Positions 38,195 through 49,577 are shown, counted from the first letter of the stretch. The stretch: 64,000 bases of DNA from Chitinivorax tropicus (GCF_014202905.1 NZ_JACHHY010000009.1:104491-168490); one strand, 5' to 3'. The notes: generated by a model from the letters alone, not told the origin. Numbers and translations are program-made.

Positions 38195-39330
38195 TATTGA
38201 GCGATGAGCAGAAGATCATCCGTGACACCGTGCGGACTTACTCGCAAGAGAAGCTGCTGGTCACGGCAGGCCTGCGAGATCAGACCCATGCCTTCCCCAC
38301 AGATGAGCTGGCCGAGCTGGCCGAAATGGGGCTGATGGGCATGGTGGTGCCACCCGAGTTGGGCGGCGCAGGATTGGACTATCTGTCCACCGCTCTGGTG
38401 CTGGAGGAGGTGGCAGCAGGCGATGGCGCACTGTCTACCATCATCTCGGTACAGAACTCTGTGGTTTGCGGGCCGATTCTGCTCTTTGGCAACGATATCC
38501 AGCGCGAGCGCTTTCTGAAACCCCTCGCCCGTGGCGAAAAGCTGGGTTGCTTTTGCCTGACCGAGCCGCACGTCGGCTCGGATGCTGGGGCCATCAAGAC
38601 ACGCGCCATGCAAAGTGGCAATGGTTACCGCATCAACGGCACCAAGCAATTCATCACCACTGGCAAGAATGCCCACCTCGCCATTGTCATCGCAGTGACC
38701 GACCCCAGTGCTGGCAAAAAGGGACTCAGTGCCTTCATCGTGCCGACAGATACCCCTGGCTTTGTCGTCGCCAAGGTTGAAGACAAAATGGGCCAGCATG
38801 GCTCGGATACTGCGCAGATCGTCTTTGACGAGTGCATCGTACCTGCTGCCAACCTGCTGGGCAAAGAGGGGGACGGCTACCGCATCGCCCTGGCCAATCT
38901 GGAGTCGGGCCGGATCGGCATTGCCGCCCAGTCCGTGGGTATGGCCCGCGCCGCCTACCGCTGTGCATTGCGCTATGCGCAGGAGCGGGAGGCATTTGGC
39001 AAACCCATCTATGAGCATCAGGCCGTGCAGTTCCGCTTGGCAGAGTGCGCCACCAAGATCGAAGCCGCACGCCAGCTGGTGTGGCACGCCGCCGCGCTGA
39101 AGGATGCCGGAGAGGCTTGCTTGAAGGAAGCCTCGATGGCCAAGCTGTTCGCCTCGGAGATGGCAGAACAAGTCTGCTCCGCTGCGCTCCAGACCTTGGG
39201 TGGTTATGGCTATCTGAGCGACTTCCCCGTTGAACGTATTTATCGTGATGTGCGGGTGACCCAGATCTATGAGGGCACCAGCGATATCCAGAAACTGGTG
39301 ATTGCCCGCGAGATTGCCAAGGAGCTTTGA
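38191..39330 (+). CDS. Acyl-CoA dehydrogenase (second in the operon)
   Basis: A 379-residue FAD-dependent acyl-CoA dehydrogenase. It has Cys-Leu-Thr-Glu-Pro-His-Val-Gly-Ser-Asp-Ala and Phe-Ile-Thr-Thr-Gly in the substrate and flavin regions, and the catalytic base in Ile-Tyr-Glu-Gly-Thr-Ser-Asp-Ile-Gln near the C-terminus. This is the short/medium-chain arrangement and differs from liuA. It may oxidise another branched or short acyl-CoA. It overlaps the MaoC gene by 4 bases, and its TGA runs into the ATG of the M24-like gene, so translation is tightly coupled. Confidence 0.93.
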   Translation: MILSDEQKIIRDTVRTYSQEKLLVTAGLRDQTHAFPTDELAELAEMGLMGMVVPPELGGAGLDYLSTALVLEEVAAGDGALSTIISVQNSVVCGPILLFGNDIQRERFLKPLARGEKLGCFCLTEPHVGSDAGAIKTRAMQSGNGYRINGTKQFITTGKNAHLAIVIAVTDPSAGKKGLSAFIVPTDTPGFVVAKVEDKMGQHGSDTAQIVFDECIVPAANLLGKEGDGYRIALANLESGRIGIAAQSVGMARAAYRCALRYAQEREAFGKPIYEHQAVQFRLAECATKIEAARQLVWHAAALKDAGEACLKEASMAKLFASEMAEQVCSAALQTLGGYGYLSDFPVERIYRDVRVTQIYEGTSDIQKLVIAREIAKEL

Positions 39331-40034
39331 TGATTCCTGCTGCCGCAATCGAAGCTTATCGTGCGGTTCAAGTCCGCGCCAAGACTGTTTCCCAACAGCT
39401 GGTCGAGCAGATCACCCCGGACGACACCGAGGCCAGCCTGGTTGTCAAAGCCAAAACGCTGCTGGCTGCCAGCGGCCTGACCGAAACCTGGTATTACGAT
39501 TGCCCTGTCATGGTGCTGCTGGGCAGCCGTAGCTGTCGATCCGAGTCGGGCCGCTCCTACATTCCTGCACGGGAGCCAGTAGGCGAACACAATGTGATCA
39601 CCTTGGATCTCAGCCCATCCTATCGGCGGGTGTGGGGCGATTGCGCCCGCACCATCTTCATGGAGCATGGGCGGGCCACGCTCACGCCGCAAACCCCCGA
39701 ATTCCTGCACGGACTGCAGGTGCTACGCCACCTGCATCTGGCGATGTGTCGTTTCGTCGAGCCAGCGACGCAATTTGGCGAGCTGTATGAATACGCCAAT
39801 CACCAGATCATGGCCGCTGGCTATGAAAACCTGGACTTTCTCGGCAATGTCGGCCACAGCATCGCGCAAAAGCGCGAAGAACGCCTGTTCATCGAAGCCT
39901 ACAACACAGCCCGGCTGGAAGAAGCACCGTTTTTCACCTTTGAGCCGCACATCCGGCGGGTCGGCGGTCACTGGGGGTTCAAATACGAGAACATCTATTA
40001 CTTTGATCAGCAAGGCCATGCCATCGAACTATAA
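39330..40034 (+). CDS. M24 (aminopeptidase P/creatinase-fold) family protein
   Basis: A 234-residue pita-bread-fold protein lacking the N-terminal domain of aminopeptidase P. Possible metal ligands are Asp in Thr-Leu-Asp-Leu-Ser and Gly-Asp-Cys-Ala-Arg-Thr, His in Asn-Val-Gly-His-Ser-Ile, Glu in Thr-Phe-Glu-Pro-His and Glu in Lys-Tyr-Glu-Asn-Ile-Tyr. All ligand positions of an M24 enzyme seem occupied, so it may be active as a peptidase or related hydrolase. Its role inside a leucine-degradation operon is unexplained. It starts on the last base of the preceding gene's stop codon. Confidence 0.75.
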   Translation: MIPAAAIEAYRAVQVRAKTVSQQLVEQITPDDTEASLVVKAKTLLAASGLTETWYYDCPVMVLLGSRSCRSESGRSYIPAREPVGEHNVITLDLSPSYRRVWGDCARTIFMEHGRATLTPQTPEFLHGLQVLRHLHLAMCRFVEPATQFGELYEYANHQIMAAGYENLDFLGNVGHSIAQKREERLFIEAYNTARLEEAPFFTFEPHIRRVGGHWGFKYENIYYFDQQGHAIEL

Positions 40035-40054
40035 AAGGCCCGGACAACTCCACC

Positions 40055-41662
<1,608 letters not shown>

Positions 41663-41673
41663 GGAATCCAACC

Positions 41674-42252
41674 ATGGCCAGACCGCACGAATTTCCACCA
41701 CAAGGGCCCGATTTTTGCCTGCCGGTACAATGGCACACCGATCAGTTGGTCTTCGAGCAGGCCACACTCAACGATGTGCCTGCCATGCAAAGCCTGTTCA
41801 ATTCCAACGCCATGCTGGCGGATGTTGACCCTAGTTTTGGCGAATGGCCGGTCGAGGTCTACGATGAGCTGGTCGCGCAACAGAACGAGGGGATCGAGCC
41901 GACTACGCCGTTTGGCATCCGCTTGATCAAATTGCGCGATGGCACCCCTATTGGTTACTTCCATTACCGCTTCAATACCCCGGGTGACGGCATCTTCCAT
42001 ATCTCGATGTTCGTGCTGGGCCACGGCTATCAGGGCAAACAGTATGGCCGCCAGGCGCTGGCGTCACTGGTGGAGCAGGTGCGGCGGGATATCCGCATCC
42101 ACAGCGCCTACGCTGAGGTCTATATCAACAACGATAGTGCGCTGACCTTCTGGTTCCGTCAGGGTTTCGACCGCATCATGCGTAAGCGCTCGCGCGAAGA
42201 CCATGGCCAGACCTTCCGCAGCATGATCCTGTGCCGTTCATTCAAGGAGTAA
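41674..42252 (+). CDS. GNAT family acetyltransferase-like protein
   Basis: A 192-residue protein with a GNAT fold in its second half. Residues ~20-75 form the first strand and helix (Leu-Val-Phe-Glu-Gln-Ala-Thr-Leu-Asn-Asp). The acetyl-CoA loop appears as Gly-His-Gly-Tyr-Gln-Gly-Lys-Gln-Tyr-Gly-Arg-Gln-Ala-Leu (near 120-133), followed by the typical Val-Tyr-Ile-Asn-Asn-Asp-Ser-Ala and Phe-Arg-Gln-Gly-Phe motif. The acceptor is unknown. It lies between the two core carboxylase/hydratase genes of the liu operon, 11 bases after liuB and 4 bases before liuC, with an AAGGA ribosome site, so it must be co-expressed. Confidence 0.85.
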   Translation: MARPHEFPPQGPDFCLPVQWHTDQLVFEQATLNDVPAMQSLFNSNAMLADVDPSFGEWPVEVYDELVAQQNEGIEPTTPFGIRLIKLRDGTPIGYFHYRFNTPGDGIFHISMFVLGHGYQGKQYGRQALASLVEQVRRDIRIHSAYAEVYINNDSALTFWFRQGFDRIMRKRSREDHGQTFRSMILCRSFKE

Positions 42253-42256
42253 CGCC

Positions 42257-43045
42257 ATGACCGATTCTGTCCTGCTTTCCATCGATGATCGGGGAGTCGC
42301 CCGGCTGCACTTGAATCGGGCTGAGCTGCACAACGCCTTCGATGACAGCCTGATCCGTGATCTGACCCACCACCTGCAACAGCTGCAAAGCAACCCTGCA
42401 GTACGGGTACTGGTGCTGTCGGCAGAGGGCAAAAGCTTCTCCGCCGGGGCCGACCTGAATTGGATGAAGCGAATGGCAGGCTACAGCGAAGCGCAGAACC
42501 TGGCCGACGCCATGGATCTGGCCGGTCTGATGCACATCCTGCATACCCTGCGCATACCAACCATTGCACGGGTACAAGGCGCGGCCTTTGGCGGTGGCGT
42601 GGGATTACTGGCCTGCTGTGATCTGGTAGTGGCCAGTGAGGCTGCCAGCTTCTGCCTGTCGGAAGTCAAGCTGGGTTTGATTCCCGCTGTCATCAGCCCT
42701 TATGTGGTCGGCAAACTGGGGGCCAGCCAAGCCCGCCGCTATTTCCTGACCGCTGAGCGCTTCGATGCCGCCACCGCGCATCGCCTTGGGCTGGTGCATG
42801 AGGTCACCACTGCAGACCATCTGGACGAACAGGTCAACAGCTGGATCAAGCTGCTACTGGCCAATGGCCCACACGCCATGGCGGCTGCCAAGCAGCTGAT
42901 CGACCGTGTCAGCCACAGCGCCATCGATGATGCGCTGATCCATGACACTGCGCAGCGCATCGCCCATATCCGGGCCAGCCAGGAGGGCAAGGAAGGTTTG
43001 AACGCGTTTCTGGAAAAGCGTCCGCCAGCCTGGATCAGGTTGTAG
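42257..43045 (+). CDS. liuC: Methylglutaconyl-CoA hydratase (enoyl-CoA hydratase family)
   Basis: A 262-residue crotonase-fold enzyme. It has the oxyanion-hole segment Ser-Ala-Gly-Ala-Asp-Leu-Asn-Trp-Met-Lys (near 63-72), characteristic of methylglutaconyl-CoA hydratases, and Gly-Ala-Ala-Phe-Gly-Gly-Gly-Val-Gly-Leu near 110. The conserved Glu of this family lies in Leu-Ser-Glu-Val-Lys-Leu-Gly-Leu-Ile-Pro-Ala. It would hydrate 3-methylglutaconyl-CoA to HMG-CoA. The neighbouring carboxylase and lyase genes complete the same route. It begins 4 bases after the GNAT gene with AAGGAG as ribosome site. Confidence 0.93.
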   Translation: MTDSVLLSIDDRGVARLHLNRAELHNAFDDSLIRDLTHHLQQLQSNPAVRVLVLSAEGKSFSAGADLNWMKRMAGYSEAQNLADAMDLAGLMHILHTLRIPTIARVQGAAFGGGVGLLACCDLVVASEAASFCLSEVKLGLIPAVISPYVVGKLGASQARRYFLTAERFDAATAHRLGLVHEVTTADHLDEQVNSWIKLLLANGPHAMAAAKQLIDRVSHSAIDDALIHDTAQRIAHIRASQEGKEGLNAFLEKRPPAWIRL

Positions 43046-43278
43046 GTAACACAGTCGCAAGGCCTGCCTCAATAGCAAAAGACGCGACCTGATGGCCCGT
43101 GCAAGCAGCTGACGGAACAGCCCCGCCTCAACCGAATCTGGCGCAGCATGCCAACAGCTGCTTGGCTGCACACGTAATCACCACCGCGAAAGCAAGTGTT
43201 CGCGAGCAGTACACCAGATCGCTCCCTGCGATACCCGCCAAGACGGGCACCAGCCCGCATACAGGATGGAAAGTAGAC

Positions 43279-45282
43279 ATGTTCGACAAAATACTGATCG
43301 CCAATCGTGGCGAAATTGCCTGCCGGGTCATCCACACCGCCCGTCAATTGGGCATCCGTACCGTTGCGGTGTATTCCGAAGCCGATGCGGCGGCCCGCCA
43401 TGTCAAGCTGGCAGATGAGGCTTGGCTGCTGGGGCCCGCTGCGCCCAAGGCATCCTATCTGCTGGGTGACAAGTTGATCGACATTGCCCGCCAGACCGGT
43501 GCCCAGGCCATCCACCCTGGCTATGGCTTTCTGTCAGAGAATGAAGACTTTGCTGCCGCCTGCGAGGCTGCTGGCATCGTATTCATCGGCCCGCCTGCCA
43601 GCAGCATTGCCGCCATGGGCTCCAAATCCGCCGCCAAACAGTTGATGGAGCGCGCCCAAGTACCGCTGGTACCCGGCTACCATGGCGACGATCAGGACCC
43701 AGCATTGCTGGCCCGCGAAGCTGCGCGCATAGGCTTTCCGGTGCTGATCAAGGCCAGCGCGGGGGGCGGGGGCAAGGGCATGAAGATCGTCGAACATGCC
43801 GACGACTTTGCCAGCCAGCTGGCCTCAGCGCAGCGCGAGGCTTTGGCTTCGTTTGGTGATGACAAGGTGCTGGTGGAGAAATACCTGACCAAGCCACGCC
43901 ATGTCGAGATCCAAGTGTTTGCTGACCAGCACGGGCAATGTGTATACCTGTTCGAACGCGACTGTTCGGTACAACGCCGCCACCAGAAAGTCTTGGAAGA
44001 AGCCCCCGCCCCTGGCATGAGCGAAGCACAGCGCCAGCAAATGGGCGACACCGCCTGCAATGCCGCAAAAGCCATTGGCTATGTCGGCGCTGGCACGGTG
44101 GAGTTCATTCTGGACACCTTGACCGGTGCGTTCTATTTCATGGAGATGAACACCCGCCTGCAGGTCGAGCACCCTGTCACCGAGATGATCACCGGGCAGG
44201 ACCTGGTGGAGTGGCAATTGCGCGTCGCCTGCGGCGAGCCTCTGCCCTTGAGCCAGAGCACCCTACGCATCCACGGCCACGCCTTGGAAGCCCGCATCTA
44301 CGCCGAGGACCCCACCAAGGACTTCCTGCCCGCCATCGGCAAACTGCAAGTGCTGCGCACACCCGCCACCAGCGCTCAGGTACGTATCGACAGCGGCGTG
44401 GTGGAAGGCGATGAAATCAGCCCCTATTACGACCCGATGATCGCCAAGCTGATCGTCTGGGGTGAAGACCGCCCAGCAGCGCTGCGCAGAATGCGTCAAG
44501 CGCTGGCGGAATACCGCATCGTCGGCCTGACCACCAACGTCGATTTCCTGGCCGCCACCGTGGCCCACCCAGCCTTTGCCAGTGGCGATGTTGACACCGG
44601 CCTGATCGCCCGCCACCGTGCGGAGCTGATCCCCGATGCCCTTGCCGCCAGCCCTCAGGTTCTGGCCATCGCCGCACTGGCGGAGCTGGCCAACATCGCG
44701 CAAATGGCCGAACAACGACGCACACACAGCGACGACCCCACCTCCCCCTGGAATGATGCTGCAGGCTGGCGGCTGAACGAAGCCACCCATGTCGAGTTGC
44801 ATTTTAGAGACACGTCTGGCGACCGCGCTGTACTGGCACATTATCGAAATGGCGGATTTATCATTGAAATTGCTGAAGAAAAGATAATGTGTGAATTATT
44901 GCAGGCAACTGACGGCCAACTTCGGGTGAATCTGGCAGGCCGCCAGTTGACGGCTGACATCATTCACCATGAAAATGAGTTGCACCTGTTCGTATTCGGC
45001 CAGCACCATATCTTGCAACGTTTCGACCCAGTTCTGGATGGGCTCGACGAACAAGATGACGCAGGCAGCCTGCGCGCACCTATGCCCGGCACGGTCGTGG
45101 CGGTATTGGTTGCAGCAGGCCAGCCAGTTGAAAAAGGCCAGCCCCTGATCGTATTGGAAGCCATGAAGATGGAGCACACCATCGCCGCACCTGCTGCGGG
45201 CTTGGTTGCCGAGCTGCTGTACCAAGTGGGCGAACGGGTGAATGAAGGTACTGAACTGATCCTACTCAACACAGAAACGTAA
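43279..45282 (+). CDS. liuD: Methylcrotonyl-CoA carboxylase, biotin (alpha) subunit
   Basis: A 667-residue biotin-dependent subunit. The biotin carboxylase domain (1-450) starts Asp-Lys-Ile-Leu-Ile-Ala-Asn-Arg-Gly-Glu-Ile-Ala and contains the ATP-grasp loop Gly-Gly-Gly-Gly-Lys-Gly-Met and Glu-Met-Asn-Thr-Arg-Leu-Gln-Val-Glu-His. A BT linker (about 480-590) follows, then the biotinyl domain with the biotin Lys in Glu-Ala-Met-Lys-Met-Glu-His near residue 633. The frame is open 60 codons upstream but without family residues; ATG 43279 is the start. A 233-bp gap before it, with no other feature, is the longest gap between liuB and liuE, so an internal promoter is possible. Confidence 0.96.
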   Translation: MFDKILIANRGEIACRVIHTARQLGIRTVAVYSEADAAARHVKLADEAWLLGPAAPKASYLLGDKLIDIARQTGAQAIHPGYGFLSENEDFAAACEAAGIVFIGPPASSIAAMGSKSAAKQLMERAQVPLVPGYHGDDQDPALLAREAARIGFPVLIKASAGGGGKGMKIVEHADDFASQLASAQREALASFGDDKVLVEKYLTKPRHVEIQVFADQHGQCVYLFERDCSVQRRHQKVLEEAPAPGMSEAQRQQMGDTACNAAKAIGYVGAGTVEFILDTLTGAFYFMEMNTRLQVEHPVTEMITGQDLVEWQLRVACGEPLPLSQSTLRIHGHALEARIYAEDPTKDFLPAIGKLQVLRTPATSAQVRIDSGVVEGDEISPYYDPMIAKLIVWGEDRPAALRRMRQALAEYRIVGLTTNVDFLAATVAHPAFASGDVDTGLIARHRAELIPDALAASPQVLAIAALAELANIAQMAEQRRTHSDDPTSPWNDAAGWRLNEATHVELHFRDTSGDRAVLAHYRNGGFIIEIAEEKIMCELLQATDGQLRVNLAGRQLTADIIHHENELHLFVFGQHHILQRFDPVLDGLDEQDDAGSLRAPMPGTVVAVLVAAGQPVEKGQPLIVLEAMKMEHTIAAPAAGLVAELLYQVGERVNEGTELILLNTET

Positions 45283-45285
45283 TCG

Positions 45286-46191
45286 ATGGCCCTCCCAACC
45301 CGCGTCAAGATTGTCGAAGTCGGCCCCCGTGATGGCTTGCAGAATGAAGCCACCACGATTCCAACCGATGTCAAACTCACCCTGATCGACATGCTGGGCG
45401 AGGCTGGGCTTCATACCATCGAGGCGACGGCCTTCGTGTCACCCAAATGGGTGCCGCAGATGGCCGATCACGCAGATGTCATGCGCGGCCTCAAACGCCG
45501 CCCACATGTCGCCTACCCGGCGCTGGTGCCGAACATGAAAGGCTTCGAGGCCGCACTGGAAGCAGGTTGTGAGGAAATCGCCATCTTTACTGCCGCCAGC
45601 GAAAGCTTCTGCCAGAAGAACATCAATTGCAGCATCGACGAAAGCTTTGAGCGCTTTGCGCCAGTGGTGGACGCCGCGTTGGAGAAAAACATCAAGGTAC
45701 GCGGATATGTATCCTGCGTGCTGGGCTGCCCCTATGAGGGCGATATCAAACCAGCGGCGGTTGCCGAGGTCGCGCAGCGTCTGCATCAAATCGGCTGTTA
45801 CGAGGTCTCATTGGGCGACACCATTGGCGTTGGCACGCCGATTGCCGCCAAGAAAATGGTCGAAGCCGTCGCCAGACTGGTACCGCTGAAGCAATTGGCG
45901 GCCCACTTCCACGACACCTATGGCCAAGCCATGGCTAACCTGTTTGCGGTCATGGAGCTGGGCATCGCCACCATCGACAGCTCGGTGGGTGGCCTGGGGG
46001 GCTGCCCCTACGCCAAAGGTGCCAGTGGCAATGTGGCAACGGAGGATGTGGTCTATATGCTGCAGGGAATGGGGCGCGAAACCGGCGTCAATCTCAACAA
46101 GCTGATCGATGCGTCGGCCTATATCAACAGCTACTTACGGCGCACCCCTAACTCCAAAGTGGCGAATGCCCTGTTGGCCAAGCGCGGCTGA
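45286..46191 (+). CDS. liuE: Hydroxymethylglutaryl-CoA lyase
   Basis: A 301-residue TIM-barrel enzyme that cleaves HMG-CoA to acetoacetate and acetyl-CoA, the last step of leucine degradation. It begins [14 protein letters not shown], with the catalytic Arg and Asp. It contains Phe-Val-Ser-Pro-Lys-Trp-Val-Pro-Gln, and Gly-Leu-Gly-Gly-Cys-Pro-Tyr-Ala with the catalytic Cys (near 237). Metal-binding His-x-His sits in Ala-His-Phe-His-Asp. It begins 3 bases after the liuD stop and is the last liu gene. Confidence 0.96.
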   Translation: MALPTRVKIVEVGPRDGLQNEATTIPTDVKLTLIDMLGEAGLHTIEATAFVSPKWVPQMADHADVMRGLKRRPHVAYPALVPNMKGFEAALEAGCEEIAIFTAASESFCQKNINCSIDESFERFAPVVDAALEKNIKVRGYVSCVLGCPYEGDIKPAAVAEVAQRLHQIGCYEVSLGDTIGVGTPIAAKKMVEAVARLVPLKQLAAHFHDTYGQAMANLFAVMELGIATIDSSVGGLGGCPYAKGASGNVATEDVVYMLQGMGRETGVNLNKLIDASAYINSYLRRTPNSKVANALLAKRG

Positions 46192-46247
46192 CAGCCAACC
46201 CATCTGAACCCAGGCAGCAGGCAGGTGCCTGCTTGGCCACTCCGCAC

Positions 46248-47345
46248 ATGAACCCATCCACACACTACATTGGCCTGATGTCCGGCACCAGCCTGGATGG
46301 CGTCGATGCAGCCCTGGTCGATTTCCAGGCCGGCACACCTCAGTTGCAGGAAACCTATTACCTGCCCTACCCAGCTGATTTGGTCGCTGCCCTGCTGGCC
46401 ATCCATGACAGCGGGCCGGACGAGCTTCACCGTGCGGCGCTGCTCAGCCAGCAGCTGGCCATTTGCTATGCCAATGCAGTACAGGGGCTGTTGGCCAAAG
46501 CCCAGTTGCCAGCGAGCGCAATCAAGGCCATCGGTAACCACGGCCAGACCATCCGCCACCGCCCAGAGTACGGTTATACCTTGCAACTGGGCAACCATGC
46601 CTTGCTGGCGGAGCGTGTGGGCATTGATGTGATCGCAGATTTCCGCAGCCGGGACATTGCCGCGGGCGGGCAAGGTGCGCCGTTGGTACCCGCCTTTCAC
46701 CATGCGGTATTTTCCCTACCCGGTGAAACCCGCGCGGTACTGAACATCGGCGGTATCGCCAATATCAGCCTGTTGATGGCCGATGGCGAAATCAGAGGCT
46801 TCGACACCGGGCCAGGCAATCTGTTGATGAATGCCTGGATTCACCAGCACCGACAACAGCCATATGACGCGGGCGGACACTGGGCGCAGCAAGGCAAGGT
46901 GATCGAGCCGATGTTGGCCGACATGCTGACAGATCCATATTTCAAGGCGCCGATACCCAAAAGCACCGGGCGGGACTTGTTCAACCTCGCCTGGCTCGCT
47001 CGTTTCCAGCCTGATCACCATGCTGCGGTGGATGTACAGGCCACACTGCTGGCGTTGACCTGTCACTCGATTGCCGACAGCCTGCGTGCGCATGCGCCAG
47101 ATTGTCATCACCTCTATGTGTGCGGCGGTGGTGCACACAATACGGCACTGATGGCTTCGTTACAGCATGCACTGCCACACTTGACTGTGCTCATCACCGA
47201 CCAGCTGGGTATCGGGGTGGATTGGATGGAAGCCATCGCCTTCGCCTGGTTGGCCTACCGGTTCGACCATGGTCTGCCCGGAAACCTGCCCAGCGTCACC
47301 GGGGCAGATGGCTTGCGGCGGCTGGGCGTGCTGTACCCCGCCTGA
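46248..47345 (+). CDS. anmK: Anhydro-N-acetylmuramic acid kinase
   Basis: A 365-residue sugar kinase of peptidoglycan recycling. It hydrolyses and phosphorylates 1,6-anhydro-MurNAc to MurNAc-6-phosphate. The start Tyr-Ile-Gly-Leu-Met-Ser-Gly-Thr-Ser-Leu-Asp-Gly-Val-Asp is the family hallmark. Gly-Asn-His-Gly-Gln-Thr-Ile-Arg-His, Asp-Phe-Arg-Ser-Arg-Asp, Asn-Ile-Gly-Gly-Ile-Ala-Asn and Asp-Thr-Gly-Pro-Gly-Asn follow in order. An in-frame TTG at 46233 could add five residues. A small GCAGGC/GCCTGC hairpin (46217-46232) lies just before it and may separate it from the liu operon. Confidence 0.95.
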   Translation: MNPSTHYIGLMSGTSLDGVDAALVDFQAGTPQLQETYYLPYPADLVAALLAIHDSGPDELHRAALLSQQLAICYANAVQGLLAKAQLPASAIKAIGNHGQTIRHRPEYGYTLQLGNHALLAERVGIDVIADFRSRDIAAGGQGAPLVPAFHHAVFSLPGETRAVLNIGGIANISLLMADGEIRGFDTGPGNLLMNAWIHQHRQQPYDAGGHWAQQGKVIEPMLADMLTDPYFKAPIPKSTGRDLFNLAWLARFQPDHHAAVDVQATLLALTCHSIADSLRAHAPDCHHLYVCGGGAHNTALMASLQHALPHLTVLITDQLGIGVDWMEAIAFAWLAYRFDHGLPGNLPSVTGADGLRRLGVLYPA

Positions 47346-47610
47346 CCAGACAACCCATCACAGCGCCCGCCACTATCCACACACGCAGAGAAAAGTCGCA
47401 TCGCAAGCTACCCAGTGGGCAGCATGCGGACTCATTGACGCAGCACCTCGTCGATGCAGCACTCTGAGCGCCCCCTGGAAAAACACCCGTCCCATCCAAA
47501 TGCACAGATCGTATCTTTTTACGATACTCGACATCGGTAACCCAGCGGGGTGCGTGATTCACCACCCCTCCCTGCTATACTCCGACCAATTGCACTTCAG
47601 GAGCATCTCA
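47346..47610. other. 265-bp gap upstream of the transporter-acyltransferase gene
   Basis: No gene is convincing here, although the downstream frame stays open through it. A CAGGAG at 47598-47603 sets the start at 47611. I see no repeat or operator. Confidence 0.4.
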
Positions 47611-49485
47611 ATGTCTGGCGGCCAGTTCTCGTTGATGAAGACACAGCGGTTTCTTCCCTTGTTTGTCACCCAGTTCTTTGGGGCATTCAACGACAATCTG
47701 CTCAAGAATGCTGTCATCGTGCTGATCAGTTTTCATGGCATGCGCCTGTTCGGGCTGGCACCGGAGCTGACCATCCAGCTCACGGCTGCACTCTTCATCC
47801 TCCCGTTTTTCTTTTTCTCTGCAACCTCAGGCCAGCTCTGCGAAAAATACGACAAAGCACTGGTGGCCAGATTTGTGAAGCAGATGGAAATCGCCATCAT
47901 GATGATCGCCGCTCTTGGCTTTTTCCTGGAAAGCGGCGCCATCTTGATGAGCACCATTTTCCTGATGGGTGTGCATTCCACCCTGTTCGGGCCGCTCAAA
48001 TACTCGGTGCTGCCGCAATACCTGCGTGATGAAGAGCTGGTCGGCGGTAACGGTTTGATCGAAATGGGCACTTTTGTCTCGATCATACTCGGCCAGGTGG
48101 CGGGCACCGTGCTGATCGACGAATTCCATAGCCGGACGGCCATCGTAGGCGCTTTGATGCTCTGCGCAGTGGTGGGCTATCTGGCCGCGCGCCAGATGCC
48201 CCCCGCACCCAGCGCCATCTCAGATTTGCGAGTGGATTTCAATTTCGTCCGCCAGACCTTCGCCATCATCGGCCACGCCAAGCAAAACCGCGCAGTCTGG
48301 CTGTCACTGCTGGGCATTTCCTGGTTCTGGTTTCTGGGCGCGATCTATCTGTCGAAACTGCCGACCTATGCCTCTGAGGTGCTGGGTGGCAAGGCCAGTG
48401 TCTATACCCTGCTGATGACGCTGTTCTCGCTTGGCGTGGGGCTCGGCTCGGTGCTATGTGAAAAGCTCTCCGGACGCAAGGTGGAGCTGGGTCTGGTGCC
48501 ATTTGGCTCGATCGGACTGTGCCTGTTCGGTATCGATCTGTATTTTGCCACGCCCGCCAAGGCGCTCAGCCCAATGGGCTGGTTGGAATTCGTCAGCGAT
48601 GCCAGCCATTGGCGACTGATGGCCGACTTTACCCTGATCGGGATCTTCGGTGGCTTTTACATCGTACCACTCTATGCCTTGATCCAGTCCCGGTCAGAGC
48701 CCACCTTCCGCTCGCGCGCCATTGCCGCAAACAACATCCTGAATTCCCTGTTCATGGTAGTCTCCGCGCTGTTCGCAGGTGTGCTGGCCGCCTTGAAGGT
48801 GGATATCCCGACTGTGCTGCTCAGCGCCGCATTGCTCAACATCGTGGTGGCACTCTACATCTACAGCCTGCTGCCGGAAATCCTGATGCGGTTCGTGGTG
48901 TGGATACTGACACACCTGATGTATCGCGTGAAAGTCGATGGGCTCGATCACATTCCAGATGAGGGGCCATGCGTACTGGTATGCAACCACGTCAGCTTCA
49001 TGGACGCCCTGATCATCGCCGGGGCCTGCCGCCGCCCAGTGCGGTTTGTGATGGATCATCAAATCTTCAAGATCCCGGTCATCAGCTTCGTGTTCCGCAC
49101 CGCCCGCGCCATACCCATCGCACCATCCAAGGAAGACCCAGAGATGAAGGCCCGCGCCTTTGACAAAGTGGCAGAAGAGCTGGCCAATGGTGAAGTGGTA
49201 TGCATCTTTCCGGAAGGCAAGATCACCTACGATGGCGAGATGAATCCATTCCGCAGCGGCGTTGAGGACATCGTCCTGCGCACGCCCGTGCCCGTGATCC
49301 CCATGGCGCTACGCGGGATGTGGGGCAGCTTCTTCAGCCGCAAGAATGGCCCGGCCATGCAGCGCTTCCCACGTCGGTTCTGGTCGAAGATCGAGCTGCT
49401 GGCCGAGCCTGCCATCGCCCCCGCCCAAGTCACCGCAGCCGGGCTACAGACACAAGTAGCCCGCATGCGGGGGGACTGGAAATGA
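47611..49485 (+). CDS. LplT-Aas-like fusion: MFS lysophospholipid transporter plus PlsC acyltransferase
   Basis: A 624-residue two-domain membrane protein. Residues 1-415 form a 12-helix MFS transporter like LplT, beginning Phe-Leu-Pro-Leu-Phe-Val-Thr-Gln-Phe-Phe-Gly-Ala-Phe-Asn-Asp-Asn. Residues ~425-624 form a PlsC-type acyltransferase with Asn-His-Val-Ser-Phe-Met-Asp (catalytic His and Asp) and Phe-Pro-Glu-Gly-Lys-Ile-Thr. In E. coli LplT flips lysophosphatidylethanolamine inward and Aas re-acylates it. Here transporter and acyltransferase are in one chain, but the acyl-ACP synthetase part of Aas is missing. The probable role is phospholipid repair at the inner membrane. Confidence 0.93.
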   Translation: MSGGQFSLMKTQRFLPLFVTQFFGAFNDNLLKNAVIVLISFHGMRLFGLAPELTIQLTAALFILPFFFFSATSGQLCEKYDKALVARFVKQMEIAIMMIAALGFFLESGAILMSTIFLMGVHSTLFGPLKYSVLPQYLRDEELVGGNGLIEMGTFVSIILGQVAGTVLIDEFHSRTAIVGALMLCAVVGYLAARQMPPAPSAISDLRVDFNFVRQTFAIIGHAKQNRAVWLSLLGISWFWFLGAIYLSKLPTYASEVLGGKASVYTLLMTLFSLGVGLGSVLCEKLSGRKVELGLVPFGSIGLCLFGIDLYFATPAKALSPMGWLEFVSDASHWRLMADFTLIGIFGGFYIVPLYALIQSRSEPTFRSRAIAANNILNSLFMVVSALFAGVLAALKVDIPTVLLSAALLNIVVALYIYSLLPEILMRFVVWILTHLMYRVKVDGLDHIPDEGPCVLVCNHVSFMDALIIAGACRRPVRFVMDHQIFKIPVISFVFRTARAIPIAPSKEDPEMKARAFDKVAEELANGEVVCIFPEGKITYDGEMNPFRSGVEDIVLRTPVPVIPMALRGMWGSFFSRKNGPAMQRFPRRFWSKIELLAEPAIAPAQVTAAGLQTQVARMRGDWK

Positions 49486-49577
49486 GTAGTACCCAGCGGC
49501 GGCGGCCAGCCTTTACCCGCCTTGCCTTTCAACAAAGCTCCACATGAGCCAGAAACTGCATTAGGATTAACGCGGAT

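Noticed and set aside
38101..39348. 415-codon minus-strand frame opposite the second acyl-CoA dehydrogenase
   Set aside because: It mirrors a well-supported gene on the other strand, has no family features, and is expected from GC-rich codon use.
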